Assembly (NCBI RefSeq): GCF_016909075.1
Contig: NZ_JAFBFC010000005.1
Span: forward strand, 186,001 to 250,000
DNA length: 64,000 nt
Direction of reading: 5' to 3'
DNA from: Priestia iocasae
Lineage (GTDB): Bacteria > Bacillota > Bacilli > Bacillales > Bacillaceae_H
The notes under the pieces were generated by a model that was given only the letters and a program-made list of their open reading frames with translations, was not told the DNA's origin and made no database searches. The first letter of the stretch is position 1. Each line of letters begins with the position of its first letter. Below are positions 26,727-36,155 of the stretch, one piece after another. The position numbers and the translations under genes were made by a program.

Positions 26727-28263
26727 CTATATGTTAGGAATTGATATTGGGACAACCAGCACAAAAGCGGTGCTGTTTGATGAAAAGGGTAAGGTCATTC
26801 AACAGGAAAACATCGGTTACCCTCTTTATACACCCGATATTTCCACTGCTGAACAGAACCCAGAAGAAATATTTCAAGCGGTTCTACAAGCGATGACCAA
26901 CGTTATGAAGCAGCATGATGAAAAGAGCCTTTCCTTTGTCTCATTTAGCAGTGCCATGCACAGTGTCATCGTGATGGATAAGGATGATCAGCCAATCACG
27001 CCTTGTATCACATGGGCAGATAATCGAAGCGAAGCATGGGCACACAAAATTAAGCATGAATACAATGGGCATAGCGTGTATCAACGAACAGGTACACCCA
27101 TTCATCCAATGTCACCATTAAGTAAAATCGCTTGGATTGTGAACGATCGACCTGAAATCGCTTCTAAAGCCGCCAAGTATATTGGCATTAAAGAATACAT
27201 TTTCAAGAAATTCTTCGATCAATATGTAGTGGATCACTCTTTAGCTTCGGCGATGGGGATGATGAATCTAAAAAGTCTAGATTGGGATGAGGAAGCGTTA
27301 AAAATTGCTGGTATTCAACGAGACCAAGTATCCAAACTTGTTTCAACAACGCAAACGTTTACGTCTTGTAATGAACAGCTAGCCAAACAAATTGGGATAG
27401 ACCCTGACACTCCTTTTGTCATTGGCGCAAGTGATGGTGTTCTGTCTAACCTTGGTGTGAACGCCATTCGAAAAGGTGAAATTGCGGTCACGATTGGAAC
27501 AAGTGGCGCTATCCGTACAATCATTGATCAGCCACAAACAGATGAAAAGGGACGCATCTTTTGCTATGCCTTAACAGAAAAGCATTGGGTTATTGGCGGA
27601 CCTGTCAACAACGGCGGCATGATTCTTCGTTGGATTCGAGATGAATTTGCTTCTTCGGAAATCGAAACGGCTAAAAGACTTGGGATCGATCCATATGAAG
27701 TATTAACAAAAATTGCAGAGCGTGTAAGACCAGGTGCAGATGGCTTGTTATTCCATCCCTATCTTGCAGGCGAACGTGCACCATTATGGAACCCAGATGT
27801 ACGGGGATCATTTTTTGGTTTGACGATGTCTCACAAAAAAGAGCACATGATTCGAGCCGCGTTAGAAGGTGTCATTTATAACTTATACACCGTCTTTTTA
27901 GCTCTAACTGAATGCATGAACAGCCCAGTAACTCGCATTCAAGCAACGGGTGGATTCGCAAGATCAGAGGTATGGCGTCAAATGATGGCCGATATCTTTG
28001 AATCTGATGTCGTGGTACCTGAAAGCTATGAAAGCTCATGTTTAGGTGCTTGTATCCTAGGCTTATATGCAACGGGGAAAATTGATTCCTTTGAAGTCGC
28101 TTCCGATATGATAGGAAGTACTTACAAGCACTCACCAAAAGAAGAAGCAGCGAGAGAGTATCGACAATTATTACCGATTTTTATTCATTTATCTAGAGTG
28201 CTAGAAAACGATTATACAAGAATTGCAGATTATCAACGAAGCTTAATTAATACAGCAAGATAA
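26719..28263 (+). CDS. gntK: Gluconate kinase (FGGY family)
   Basis: 514-residue ATP-dependent kinase converting gluconate to 6-phosphogluconate. The FGGY fold is shown by GIDIGTTSTKAVLFDEKG at the N terminus, ITWADNRSEAW, GASDGVLSNLGVNA, GTSGAIR, LAGERAPLWNPDVRG and the late ATGGFARSEVWRQMMAD. Length equals B. subtilis GntK. It begins inside the gntR end, so the two are coupled, and gntP starts 18 bases after it. Confidence 0.96.
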   Translation: MTSYMLGIDIGTTSTKAVLFDEKGKVIQQENIGYPLYTPDISTAEQNPEEIFQAVLQAMTNVMKQHDEKSLSFVSFSSAMHSVIVMDKDDQPITPCITWADNRSEAWAHKIKHEYNGHSVYQRTGTPIHPMSPLSKIAWIVNDRPEIASKAAKYIGIKEYIFKKFFDQYVVDHSLASAMGMMNLKSLDWDEEALKIAGIQRDQVSKLVSTTQTFTSCNEQLAKQIGIDPDTPFVIGASDGVLSNLGVNAIRKGEIAVTIGTSGAIRTIIDQPQTDEKGRIFCYALTEKHWVIGGPVNNGGMILRWIRDEFASSEIETAKRLGIDPYEVLTKIAERVRPGADGLLFHPYLAGERAPLWNPDVRGSFFGLTMSHKKEHMIRAALEGVIYNLYTVFLALTECMNSPVTRIQATGGFARSEVWRQMMADIFESDVVVPESYESSCLGACILGLYATGKIDSFEVASDMIGSTYKHSPKEEAAREYRQLLPIFIHLSRVLENDYTRIADYQRSLINTAR

Positions 28264-28281
28264 TGACTTGGAGGGATTAAG

Positions 28282-29628
28282 ATGCCATTACTTATTGTCG
28301 CAATTGGAATTGTAGCCTTACTTATTCTTATAATGGGATTCAAATTAAATACGTTTGTTTCATTAATTATTGTATCGTTTGGTGTAGCTTTAGTACTCGG
28401 AATGCCACTTGAAAGCATCGTGAAGACCATTGAAGCAGGATTAGGTGGAACACTTGGTCATCTTGCGCTAATCTTTGGACTTGGCGCGATGTTAGGAAAG
28501 TTAATTGCGGATGCAGGAGGTGCCCAGCGCATCGCCATGACGCTTGTAAATAAATTTGGAGAGAAAAACATTCAATGGGCAGTTGTAGCGGCATCATTCA
28601 TTATTGGTATCGCCTTATTCTTTGAAGTAGGACTTGTGTTATTAATTCCTATTGTCTTTGCTATCTCAAAAGAATTAAAGGTATCTATTTTACATCTTGG
28701 TATTCCAATGGTAGCTGCGTTATCTGTCACACACGGCTTTTTACCACCTCATCCTGGACCAACCGTTATTGCTGGTGAGTATGGTGCAGATCTTGGTGAA
28801 GTGTTACTTTACGGATTTATCATCTCAGTTCCAACCGTCATTATCGCGGGACCTTTATTTACAAAGTTAGCAAAAAAGCTTGTTCCACAATCGTTTACAA
28901 AAACAGGTAACATTGCTTCCCTAGGTGAGCAAAAAGCATTTAAGCTTGAAGATACACCAAGGTTTGGGATTAGTGTCTTTACAGCGATGCTTCCAGTCAT
29001 TTTAATGTCGATTGCAACCATTATTACACTCCTTCAAAAAACAATCGGGTTAAACGACAATGCTTTCCTTGCAAGCATTCGCTTTATCGGAGATGCATCA
29101 ACGGCGATGCTGCTTTCTCTTTTAGTTGCGATTTACACAATGGGAATTGCCCGAAAAATTCCGATTAAAACAGTGATGGATTCTTGCACAACGGCTATCA
29201 CACAAATCGGCATGATGCTGTTAATCATCGGAGGTGGCGGCGCCTTTAAACAAGTATTAATCGATGGCGGTGTCGGTGACTACGTAGCAGACTTATTCGA
29301 TGGTACTTCTTTATCACCTATTTTACTTGCTTGGATCATTGCAGCGATTTTACGTATTTCATTAGGATCTGCGACCGTAGCAGCTCTAACAACGGCTGGA
29401 TTAGTGATTCCAATGCTAGGTCAATCTGATGTAAACTTAGCTTTAGTCGTACTCGCAACTGGAGCAGGTAGCTTAATTGCTTCACATGTAAATGATGCCG
29501 GCTTCTGGATGTTTAAAGAGTATTTTGGCTTAACGATGAAAGAAACGTTCGCAACATGGACATTACTAGAAACAATTATCTCTGTTGTTGGATTAGGGTT
29601 TGTCCTATTGCTTAGCTTATTTGTATAA
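28282..29628 (+). CDS. gntP: Gluconate permease (GntP family)
   Basis: 448-residue proton symporter for gluconate with about 12-14 helices. GntP-family patterns include GGTLGHLALIFGLGAMLGKL, ADAGGAQRIA, FEVGLVLLIPIVFAI, SVTHGFLPPHPGPTVIA and GSLIASHVNDAGFWMFKEYFG near the C terminus. GGAGGG lies upstream of ATG. Third gene of gntRKPZ; a 14-base-pair hairpin separates it from gntZ. Confidence 0.95.
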   Translation: MPLLIVAIGIVALLILIMGFKLNTFVSLIIVSFGVALVLGMPLESIVKTIEAGLGGTLGHLALIFGLGAMLGKLIADAGGAQRIAMTLVNKFGEKNIQWAVVAASFIIGIALFFEVGLVLLIPIVFAISKELKVSILHLGIPMVAALSVTHGFLPPHPGPTVIAGEYGADLGEVLLYGFIISVPTVIIAGPLFTKLAKKLVPQSFTKTGNIASLGEQKAFKLEDTPRFGISVFTAMLPVILMSIATIITLLQKTIGLNDNAFLASIRFIGDASTAMLLSLLVAIYTMGIARKIPIKTVMDSCTTAITQIGMMLLIIGGGGAFKQVLIDGGVGDYVADLFDGTSLSPILLAWIIAAILRISLGSATVAALTTAGLVIPMLGQSDVNLALVVLATGAGSLIASHVNDAGFWMFKEYFGLTMKETFATWTLLETIISVVGLGFVLLLSLFV

Positions 29629-29655
29629 TAGGTAAGTCTAACATGGTAGCTTATC

Positions 29656-29688
29656 TTCATTATCGCTCTTTTTTAGAGCGATAATGAA
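29656..29688 (+). terminator. Intercistronic hairpin between gntP and gntZ
   Basis: Perfect 14-base stem TTCATTATCGCTCT / AGAGCGATAATGAA closed by a TTTTT loop. No T-run follows, so it is more likely an mRNA-stabilising or partial attenuation element than a full terminator. Confidence 0.6.
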
Positions 29689-29729
29689 TGATAACTGCCT
29701 CTTTATCTGAAAAAGAAGGAGTCAGTAAT

Positions 29730-31136
29730 ATGGTTAATACAATTGGTGTCATTGGTTTAGGTGTAATGGGAAGTAATCTTGCACTAAATATGGAGAGTAA
29801 GGGAGAGCAAGTAGCCGTTTATAACTATACACGCGATTTAACAGATCAACTGCTTGAAAAGCACCCTGGAAAAGAAGGCATTCACCCTTATTATGAGCTA
29901 CAGGAATTTGTTCAGTCCTTACAAGCGCCTCGCAAGGTTTTTCTCATGGTAACAGCGGGCAAGCCAATTGATTTAGTAATTGATGCGTTAATCCCTTTAC
30001 TAGAAGCAGGGGATATCATTATGGACGGTGGAAACTCTCATTATGAGGACACAGAACGTCGATATGATACCTTAAAGGACAAGGGAATTCATTATATCGG
30101 TATGGGCATCTCAGGCGGTGAAGTCGGTGCGTTAAAAGGTCCTTCTATTATGCCTGGTGGAGATCAAGAAGCGTATGAAAAAGTAGCATCAATCTTCACA
30201 AAAATTGCAGCTCAAGTGGACAACGACCCTTGTTGTGTCTACATTGGACCAAAGGGTGCAGGACACTTTGTTAAAATGGTTCATAACGGCATTGAGTATG
30301 CAGACATGCAGCTTATTGCAGAAGCATATACGTTTTTACGTGAGAGACTGCACTTATCAGTGGATGAAATCGCAGATATCTTTGAAACATGGAATCAAGG
30401 TGAGCTACAGAGTTACTTAATGGAAATCACAGCGGATATTTTAAGAAAGAAAGACGAGATTACAGGTCTACCTCTTATCGATGTTATCCTTGATCAAGCA
30501 GGACAAAAAGGAACAGGTAAATGGACAAGTATGCAAGCAATTGATAATGGCATTACCTCTTCTATTATTACGGAGTCTTTATTTGCACGCTACATATCGG
30601 CATTAAAAGATGAGCGTGTTGCTGCTGAAAATGTATTAGTAGGTCCAGAGCATGATCGTCAATCTTTAGATAAAGACGAATGGATTGAGTACGTAAGACA
30701 AGCACTCTATATGGGGAAAGTATGTGCTTATGCACAAGGCTTTAACCAATATAAAACATCATCAGAGCTTTATGACTGGAATCTTCCATTAAAAGATATT
30801 GCTCTTATTTTCCGCGGTGGCTGTATCATTCGCGCAGAATTTTTAAATGTTATCAGCAAAGCATACGAAGAGCAACCGGATTTAGCTAACCTCCTACTTG
30901 CTCCATACTTTGCAGATAAATTAAAAGCGTATCAATTAGGACTACGTAAAGTGGTTTGTGAAGGAATCAATGCAGGAATCTCCTCTCCTTGCTTAAGCAC
31001 ATCGGTTACTTACTACGATGGCTATCGAACAGGAAATTCAAATGCAAACATTCTTCAAGCACAACGTGACTATTTTGGTGCTCACACGTATGAGCGTCGT
31101 GACCGCGAAGGAACGTTCCATACAAATTGGCAGTAA
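29730..31136 (+). CDS. gntZ: 6-phosphogluconate dehydrogenase, decarboxylating
   Basis: 468-residue oxidoreductase turning 6-phosphogluconate into ribulose 5-phosphate and CO2, completing gluconate entry into the pentose phosphate pathway. The dinucleotide site is GVIGLGVMGSNLALNMES; catalytic-region motifs are MDGGNSHYEDT, GMGISGGEVGALKGPSIMPGG and GPKGAGHFVKMVHNGIEYAD (Lys and Asn). C-terminal RTGNSNANILQAQRDYFGAH matches the substrate-closing tail. I chose ATG 29730 with AGAAGGAG upstream; the frame extends 14 codons further without one. Confidence 0.95.
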   Translation: MVNTIGVIGLGVMGSNLALNMESKGEQVAVYNYTRDLTDQLLEKHPGKEGIHPYYELQEFVQSLQAPRKVFLMVTAGKPIDLVIDALIPLLEAGDIIMDGGNSHYEDTERRYDTLKDKGIHYIGMGISGGEVGALKGPSIMPGGDQEAYEKVASIFTKIAAQVDNDPCCVYIGPKGAGHFVKMVHNGIEYADMQLIAEAYTFLRERLHLSVDEIADIFETWNQGELQSYLMEITADILRKKDEITGLPLIDVILDQAGQKGTGKWTSMQAIDNGITSSIITESLFARYISALKDERVAAENVLVGPEHDRQSLDKDEWIEYVRQALYMGKVCAYAQGFNQYKTSSELYDWNLPLKDIALIFRGGCIIRAEFLNVISKAYEEQPDLANLLLAPYFADKLKAYQLGLRKVVCEGINAGISSPCLSTSVTYYDGYRTGNSNANILQAQRDYFGAHTYERRDREGTFHTNWQ

Positions 31137-31163
31137 TGCAATTGATTAAAGCAACGTAAATAC

Positions 31164-31208
31164 AAAAGCCCTTCTTGTTCGTTTAACGGAACAAGAAGGG
31201 CTTTTTTT
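31164..31208 (+). terminator. Terminator of the gnt operon
   Basis: Perfect 17-base stem AAAAGCCCTTCTTGTTC / GAACAAGAAGGGCTTTT with 8-base loop and T-run; also faces the convergent mqo gene. Confidence 0.95.
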
Positions 31209-31236
31209 CTTTCATGAAGCTCCTTCAAGTACTGAA

Positions 31237-32739
31237 TTAACTACAAACAGGCTCTTTTTCACTTAAACCAAGTGTATCAGCCGTTGAAGCATGAAGCTCT
31301 TGGAAAAGCGCTGGATTTTCAACGAGTGATATGCCATAGGAAGGAATCATTTCTTTGATTTTAGCTTCCCATTCACTCATATACTGAGGGAAACACTTTT
31401 CTAATACTTCAAGCATGACGTGAACCGCAGTAGAAGCACCTGGAGAGGCTCCGAGTAACGCCGCAATTGAACCATCAGCGGCACTAACCACCTCTGTTCC
31501 AAATTGAAGGGTTCCTTTACCGCCTGTCTCGGTATCTTTAATAACCTGCACACGCTGACCTGCTACGACAATGTCCCAATCTTCACTTTTTGCGTTCGGA
31601 ATAAACTCACGCAGTTCTTCCATGCGCTTTTCATTCGAGAGAAGAACCTGTTGAATTAAATACTTCGTTAGAGACATCTCTTTGAGTCCTGCAGCTAGCA
31701 TCGTTAGAACGTTATTTGGCTTGACCGAGTTCAGTAAATCAAAATTTGAACCTGTTTTTAAGAATTTCGGTGAAAAGCCTGCAAACGGTCCAAACAACAA
31801 TGACTTTTTATTGTCAATGTATCGCGTATCAAGATGCGGAACAGACATTGGAGGAGCTCCGACCTTTGCTTTACCATAAACCTTTGCATGATGACGCGCG
31901 ATCACTTCTGGGTTATTACACACCATAAATAAGCCACTTACAGGAAATCCTCCAATTTGTCTAGACTCTGGAATCCCTGTTTTTTGTAATAAAGGCAGGC
32001 TTCCTCCCCCTCCACCAATAAAGACAAACTTTGCTTGGTGGTATTCTATTTGACCACTATTCAGATTATGAACTTTCACTTCCCATAACCCCTCGTTCGT
32101 ACGCTTGATATCCTTCACACTATGTTGGTAGTGCATTTCAACATTTTGACTCTTAAGATAATTAAATAACATCCTTGTTAACGCACCAAAATTAACATCC
32201 GTTCCTGCATCAATTTTCGTCGCCGCCATTGGCTCATCTGATGTACGCCCTTCCATAATAAGCGGAATCCATTCCTTTAATTTTTGAGGATCTGTCGAAA
32301 ATTCCATTCCTGCGAACAAAGGATTATTTGATAGCGCTTCCATCCTTTTTTTCAAAAATGTCACATTTTCTTCCCCTTCAACCAAACTAATATGAGGAAT
32401 CGGCATAATAAAATCTTGTGGATGACGAATCAAATTGCTTTTGACAAGATACGACCAAAATTGTCTAGAAAGCTGAAACTGCTCATTTACTTTAACCGCC
32501 TTGCTAATATCGATTGAACCATCTGGTTTTTCATTGGTATAGTTTAGTTCACATAATGCAGCATGCCCCGTTCCTGCATTATTCCATTCATTAGAGCTTT
32601 CTTCCCCTGCGCTTTTAAGCTTCTCGAATACTTTTATTTCCCATGCTGGTGCTAACTCTTTTAGCAATGATCCTAAAGTTGCGCTCATTACTCCCGCACC
32701 AATCAAAATTACATCTGTTTTTATTCCGTTGTTGCTCAT
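31237..32739 (-). CDS. mqo: Malate:quinone oxidoreductase
   Basis: 500-residue FAD enzyme at the membrane surface, oxidising malate to oxaloacetate with electrons passed to quinone. The FAD-binding start is [20 protein letters not shown]; further family stretches are [71 protein letters not shown] and [21 protein letters not shown] prefer ATG 32739; GTG 32754 and ATG 32748 are upstream in frame but less well placed relative to GTGAGGA. A near-perfect CodY box stands 23 bases upstream, suggesting nutrient-linked repression. Confidence 0.95.
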   Translation of the reverse strand: MSNNGIKTDVILIGAGVMSATLGSLLKELAPAWEIKVFEKLKSAGEESSNEWNNAGTGHAALCELNYTNEKPDGSIDISKAVKVNEQFQLSRQFWSYLVKSNLIRHPQDFIMPIPHISLVEGEENVTFLKKRMEALSNNPLFAGMEFSTDPQKLKEWIPLIMEGRTSDEPMAATKIDAGTDVNFGALTRMLFNYLKSQNVEMHYQHSVKDIKRTNEGLWEVKVHNLNSGQIEYHQAKFVFIGGGGGSLPLLQKTGIPESRQIGGFPVSGLFMVCNNPEVIARHHAKVYGKAKVGAPPMSVPHLDTRYIDNKKSLLFGPFAGFSPKFLKTGSNFDLLNSVKPNNVLTMLAAGLKEMSLTKYLIQQVLLSNEKRMEELREFIPNAKSEDWDIVVAGQRVQVIKDTETGGKGTLQFGTEVVSAADGSIAALLGASPGASTAVHVMLEVLEKCFPQYMSEWEAKIKEMIPSYGISLVENPALFQELHASTADTLGLSEKEPVCS

Positions 32740-32761
32740 TTCTCCCATCCTCACACCCTGT

Positions 32762-32776
32762 AATTTTCAGAAAATC
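32762..32776 (-). promoter_or_regulatory. CodY box before mqo
   Basis: Minus-strand GATTTTCTGAAAATT matches the CodY consensus AATTTTCWGAAAATT at 14 of 15 positions. It lies between a TATAAT (minus strand, 32792-32797) and the mqo start. Confidence 0.75.
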
Positions 32777-33061
32777 TACTATTATCTAATAATTATAAAC
32801 GATTTCGCACGAATAAAAAAGAGAGAAGTCTATCAGTAAGGTGTTCATACAAGTAACCCAAGCCTCTGATTAGCTATTTTAAGGAGGTAGAACTTTCGTT
32901 TTTTATTACGTATGACCCGGTTCGTAAAGAGATTTATTCAAAAAGAGCCTTTCAATATGGAGTTTATATGTAATTAAAGAGCTATCTTGTTGAATTATTT
33001 ACATATATCTTTCTAAGGTGGGAAATTTATTGTTATCTACTTAAGTAAGGAGAGCATCTGT
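32777..33061. other. Gap holding the mqo promoter and a possible gene remnant
   Basis: Apart from the mqo -10, the plus strand from 32860 to 32973 has an open frame with protein-like content (ISYFKEVELSFFITYDPVRK...) but no usable start codon after its AAGGAGG-like site. It may be the tail of a lost gene, or chance. The last 30 bases carry the AAGGAG of the next gene. Confidence 0.3.
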
Positions 33062-33580
33062 ATGAAATCCAGTTTTTTCAAGTCAATCAATCGTTTTTCT
33101 GGTCGCTGTACTCCTATTGATTTTTTGATGATATTTTTCTCACAGAAAGTTCGTTATGTCTTTCTATTTTTTATCATGATGATGTGGTTTAGAAATCGTG
33201 CTTACAGAAAAATAGTGTATTGTGCGGGCATTTCTTCAGGAATCACTTTGGTTATTAACTTTATCGTTAAATTGTTTTACTACAAACCACGTCCGTTTAT
33301 AAACCATCGTGTGGGGATTCTTATTCCTTCAAAAATGGATTCTTCCTTTCCAAGTAAACACACACTACTGGTATTCGCTGTATCTACTTCTATTATCCTT
33401 CACCAACGTGCGGTTGGATCCATTATGTGGGTATTATCTCTGTTAACTAGTTTCTCTCGCATCTGGGTTGGACATCATTATCCAGCTGACGTTATCAGTA
33501 GTGCCCTAATTGGGAGTATGACAAGTATCATAGTTGATCGAGCGGCTCGCTTCTATCATTTCTTTTCACGTGATACATGA
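33062..33580 (+). CDS. PAP2-family phosphatase, undecaprenyl-diphosphatase-like
   Basis: 172-residue membrane phosphatase of the PAP2 superfamily. The three active-site segments are in order: KLFYYKPRP (K-x6-RP), DSSFPSKHT (the PSxH element) and SRIWVGHHYPADV (SR-x5-H-x3-D). Five or six short membrane helices surround them. The size and the SFPS(K/D)H form resemble BcrC, which recycles undecaprenyl pyrophosphate and gives bacitracin resistance; phosphatidylglycerophosphate hydrolysis is an alternative. AAGGAG precedes ATG. It is alone. Confidence 0.82.
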   Translation: MKSSFFKSINRFSGRCTPIDFLMIFFSQKVRYVFLFFIMMMWFRNRAYRKIVYCAGISSGITLVINFIVKLFYYKPRPFINHRVGILIPSKMDSSFPSKHTLLVFAVSTSIILHQRAVGSIMWVLSLLTSFSRIWVGHHYPADVISSALIGSMTSIIVDRAARFYHFFSRDT

Positions 33581-33911
33581 TGCCGACATAGAGGTAGGCA
33601 CCATAATCAGATTGGAATCTATTTTAGGTCTCAACTTTGTTCATTACATTCTTAATGAGTTGCAACCTATTCACGTTTCAATTTCTTCCTATTGCACTTA
33701 CTCCTAAACTTAACAAGGACGCCCAATTAGCCCTTCTATTGTTTCTTCTTTCAGACTTTAAAAGAAGGGCTATTGAGGCACAGCTATTTCCACCAATCCA
33801 TACCGTTCTTTCACAGTTAGGAATAACTAAGCCTCATTCTTTCATAAGGTTCATATCACCACATGAAAGAGTGAGCTTTTCCATTTGTAAGATGCCTGTC
33901 ATCTAGAGTCA
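33581..33911. other. Gap with a hairpin, no supported gene
   Basis: AGCCCTTCT (33729-33737) pairs with AGAAGGGCT (33763-33771), extended by CCAAT/ATTG on the outside. It is a terminator-like fold that could end the PAP2 transcript or the iron permease transcript. A plus-strand frame across it (33637-33906) does not look coding. Confidence 0.4.
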
Positions 33912-34967
33912 TTATTTATTTTTCGCTCTCATTAAAAGATAAATAAAATAAGGTGCACCTAAGGCAGCGGTGAATACACCCGCAGGCACAACAGATGGCA
34001 AGAACAAGGTACGTCCCACTAAGTCTGCTAACATAACGAGAATGGCGCCTAAGAAGGCAGAAACAGGCAGTAATACCCCAAATGACGATCCAACAAGCTT
34101 TCTAGCCATATGAGGAGCCATCAGTCCAACAAACCCAATACCACCTGCAAATGCCACCGCTGTCCCTACTAGCCCTGTACTAATCATTAAAAGGACAAAA
34201 TGCTGACGCTGAACAGAGCTTCCAACCCCTGTTGCCACTTCCTCTCCTAATGATTGAACGTTCACAATACGCGATGAAAGAAAAGCGAGCACTAATAAGA
34301 CAAGAGTTACGGGAACAAGGATATTCACATCTTCCCAGGTGATGCTATTTACACTTCCTGTAATCCAAATATTTGCTTGGCTTGCCATATAAATGGGACC
34401 TAAAACCATAAACATCGTTGTTCCTGCCTGCATCAATGCTGAAATCCCAATTCCAATTAGGATGAGTCGAACCGGTGTGACACCATCCTTCCATGATAAG
34501 AAGTAGACGGCCGCTGCAACGAGCGAAGCTCCAACAAATGCGGCCACAGGTAACCATTTTATACTAACGATTAACGAATAATTCTCATCACTAAAAAGCC
34601 ATAGAAAAGCAACGACTGCCATTCCAGCGCCAGCTGTTACCCCTATTGTATCTGGAGCGGCTAAGTCATTTCGAAGCATCCCTTGAAGAATTCCACCGGC
34701 TACCGCTAACCCCATTCCTACTACCATGGAGGCAATAATCCTTGGTAATCTAAACTGATAAACGACAAGCTGTTCTAACTCAGTCCCTCCACCAAATAGT
34801 AAGCTAACGACGGTAAATGGATGAACCTGAAAATCTCCTAAGCCTGCGCTTATAATGAAAATAGCGAGCGTGAGAAAAACAAGGATCATTAATTTCATAA
34901 GGGAATTTGTGTCTAAAAGCAGGGATATCTTATCCTTACCTAACCGTATGCTACGATATCCTCTCAT
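33912..34967 (-). CDS. Ferric siderophore/citrate ABC permease, second subunit
   Basis: 351-residue FecCD-family permease. Motifs: FRLPRIIASMVVGMGLAVAG, GMLRNDLAAPDTIGVTAGAG and the ATPase-coupling loop GGIGFVGLMAPHMARKLVG; about 9-10 helices after a longer hydrophilic N terminus than its partner. The start overlaps the upstream permease stop by 4 bases. It resembles YfmE/FecD-type proteins, so ferric citrate is one possible substrate. No ATPase gene is present next to it. Confidence 0.9.
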   Translation of the reverse strand: MRGYRSIRLGKDKISLLLDTNSLMKLMILVFLTLAIFIISAGLGDFQVHPFTVVSLLFGGGTELEQLVVYQFRLPRIIASMVVGMGLAVAGGILQGMLRNDLAAPDTIGVTAGAGMAVVAFLWLFSDENYSLIVSIKWLPVAAFVGASLVAAAVYFLSWKDGVTPVRLILIGIGISALMQAGTTMFMVLGPIYMASQANIWITGSVNSITWEDVNILVPVTLVLLVLAFLSSRIVNVQSLGEEVATGVGSSVQRQHFVLLMISTGLVGTAVAFAGGIGFVGLMAPHMARKLVGSSFGVLLPVSAFLGAILVMLADLVGRTLFLPSVVPAGVFTAALGAPYFIYLLMRAKNK

Positions 34968-35968
34968 CCTTTGTTAAACCCCTTCCTTGCAATATAAATA
35001 AAATAAGGTGTTCCGATGAATGCAGTCATGACTCCTACAGGAACTTCTTGCGGCATCACAATATACCTAGCTCCTATGTCTGCGGCTAATAACAGAACGC
35101 CTCCTAGAAGACCTGCAAAAGGAACTAACCATCGATGATCCGTTCCTATTAACCGTCGAGCAATATGAGGAATAACGATTCCAATAAAGCCAATCGGTCC
35201 TGCTACTGCAACCGATCCTCCTGCGAGTAAAATGACGATAACCCCTACTGCTACCTTTAAAAAGCCAACCTTTAAGCCTAGACCCTTGGCTACATCATCT
35301 CCCATCGCAATGACATTCATCATTGGCGTCATGATGAGCGCAAGCACCCAGCCTACGACTAAGTAAGGGAACACAGAAGCTAAGATTTCAAGCTTTCTTC
35401 CTTGAATCGACCCTGATAACCAAAATAACACCTCTTCAAGAGCCGCTTCATTGGTGACTAAGATTCCTTGTGTAAAAGAGGAAAACAACGCTGTAATAGC
35501 TGCTCCCGCAAGCGTTATTTTCATAGGTGTTAAGCCTTCCCTCCCTACACCTCCAACAAAGTACACCACTAATGCAGCAACAGCCGCACCTAAAAAAGAT
35601 ACCCAAGTAAAGATGCTAAGGTTTGACACATTAAAGAACGTTAAAACAAACACGACTGCAAAGCCTGCTCCGGCATTAATTCCTAAAATTCCAGGTGATG
35701 CTAACGGATTTTTGGTAAGAGTTTGCATATACACACCTGCTATGGCAAGAGAAGCGCCCACGCAAGCAGCAATTAATGCTCTAGGCAAACGAACCGTTTG
35801 AATAATTAAATGCTCATTACTTCCATCAAAGGAGGTAAAGGCTTCAAAAGATAATCGAATAGAGGTATCTGTGTACCCAAAAATAATACTCATCCCCATT
35901 AATAGAATGAGAAGAAGTGTAGCAATGACTACTTTTACGATTCTGTTCAAATCTACCATTCCATTCAT
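34964..35968 (-). CDS. Ferric siderophore/citrate ABC permease, first subunit
   Basis: 334-residue FecCD-family permease forming the heterodimer with the next gene. Motifs: VRLPRALIAACVGASLAIAG, LTKNPLASPGILGINAGAG and coupling loop GPIGFIGIVIPHIARRLIG. It is transcribed away from the binding protein gene at 36156; the 187-base gap between them holds two Fur boxes, one near each start. AGGATG precedes the ATG at moderate distance. Confidence 0.9.
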   Translation of the reverse strand: MNGMVDLNRIVKVVIATLLLILLMGMSIIFGYTDTSIRLSFEAFTSFDGSNEHLIIQTVRLPRALIAACVGASLAIAGVYMQTLTKNPLASPGILGINAGAGFAVVFVLTFFNVSNLSIFTWVSFLGAAVAALVVYFVGGVGREGLTPMKITLAGAAITALFSSFTQGILVTNEAALEEVLFWLSGSIQGRKLEILASVFPYLVVGWVLALIMTPMMNVIAMGDDVAKGLGLKVGFLKVAVGVIVILLAGGSVAVAGPIGFIGIVIPHIARRLIGTDHRWLVPFAGLLGGVLLLAADIGARYIVMPQEVPVGVMTAFIGTPYFIYIARKGFNKG

Positions 35969-36036
35969 AACTATGACCCATCCTAATTATTAGATAGTAA
36001 TAGTTTAGAAGATATTAAAAATACAGTCAATGATAG

Positions 36037-36122
36037 TGATAATTATTTTCAATAAATGATTGACAGTTATTTCTTCTTGACCTAATATAGTGAATAGAGT
36101 TTTCAATTGATAATGATTATCA
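36037..36122. promoter_or_regulatory. Two Fur boxes in a divergent iron-uptake promoter region
   Basis: 36108-36122 is the perfect 15-base box TGATAATGATTATCA facing the binding protein gene. 36037-36051, TGATAATTATTTTCA, differs from the consensus at one base and faces the permease genes. Confidence 0.92.
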
Positions 36123-36155
36123 AAATCATAATTAAGAAGTTTAGGGGGAAAAGAA

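Noticed and set aside
33637-33906. Plus-strand frame of 89 codons between the PAP2 and iron permease genes
   Set aside because: No ribosome site, residue use is not protein-like, and a long hairpin (33723-33777) explains part of it.
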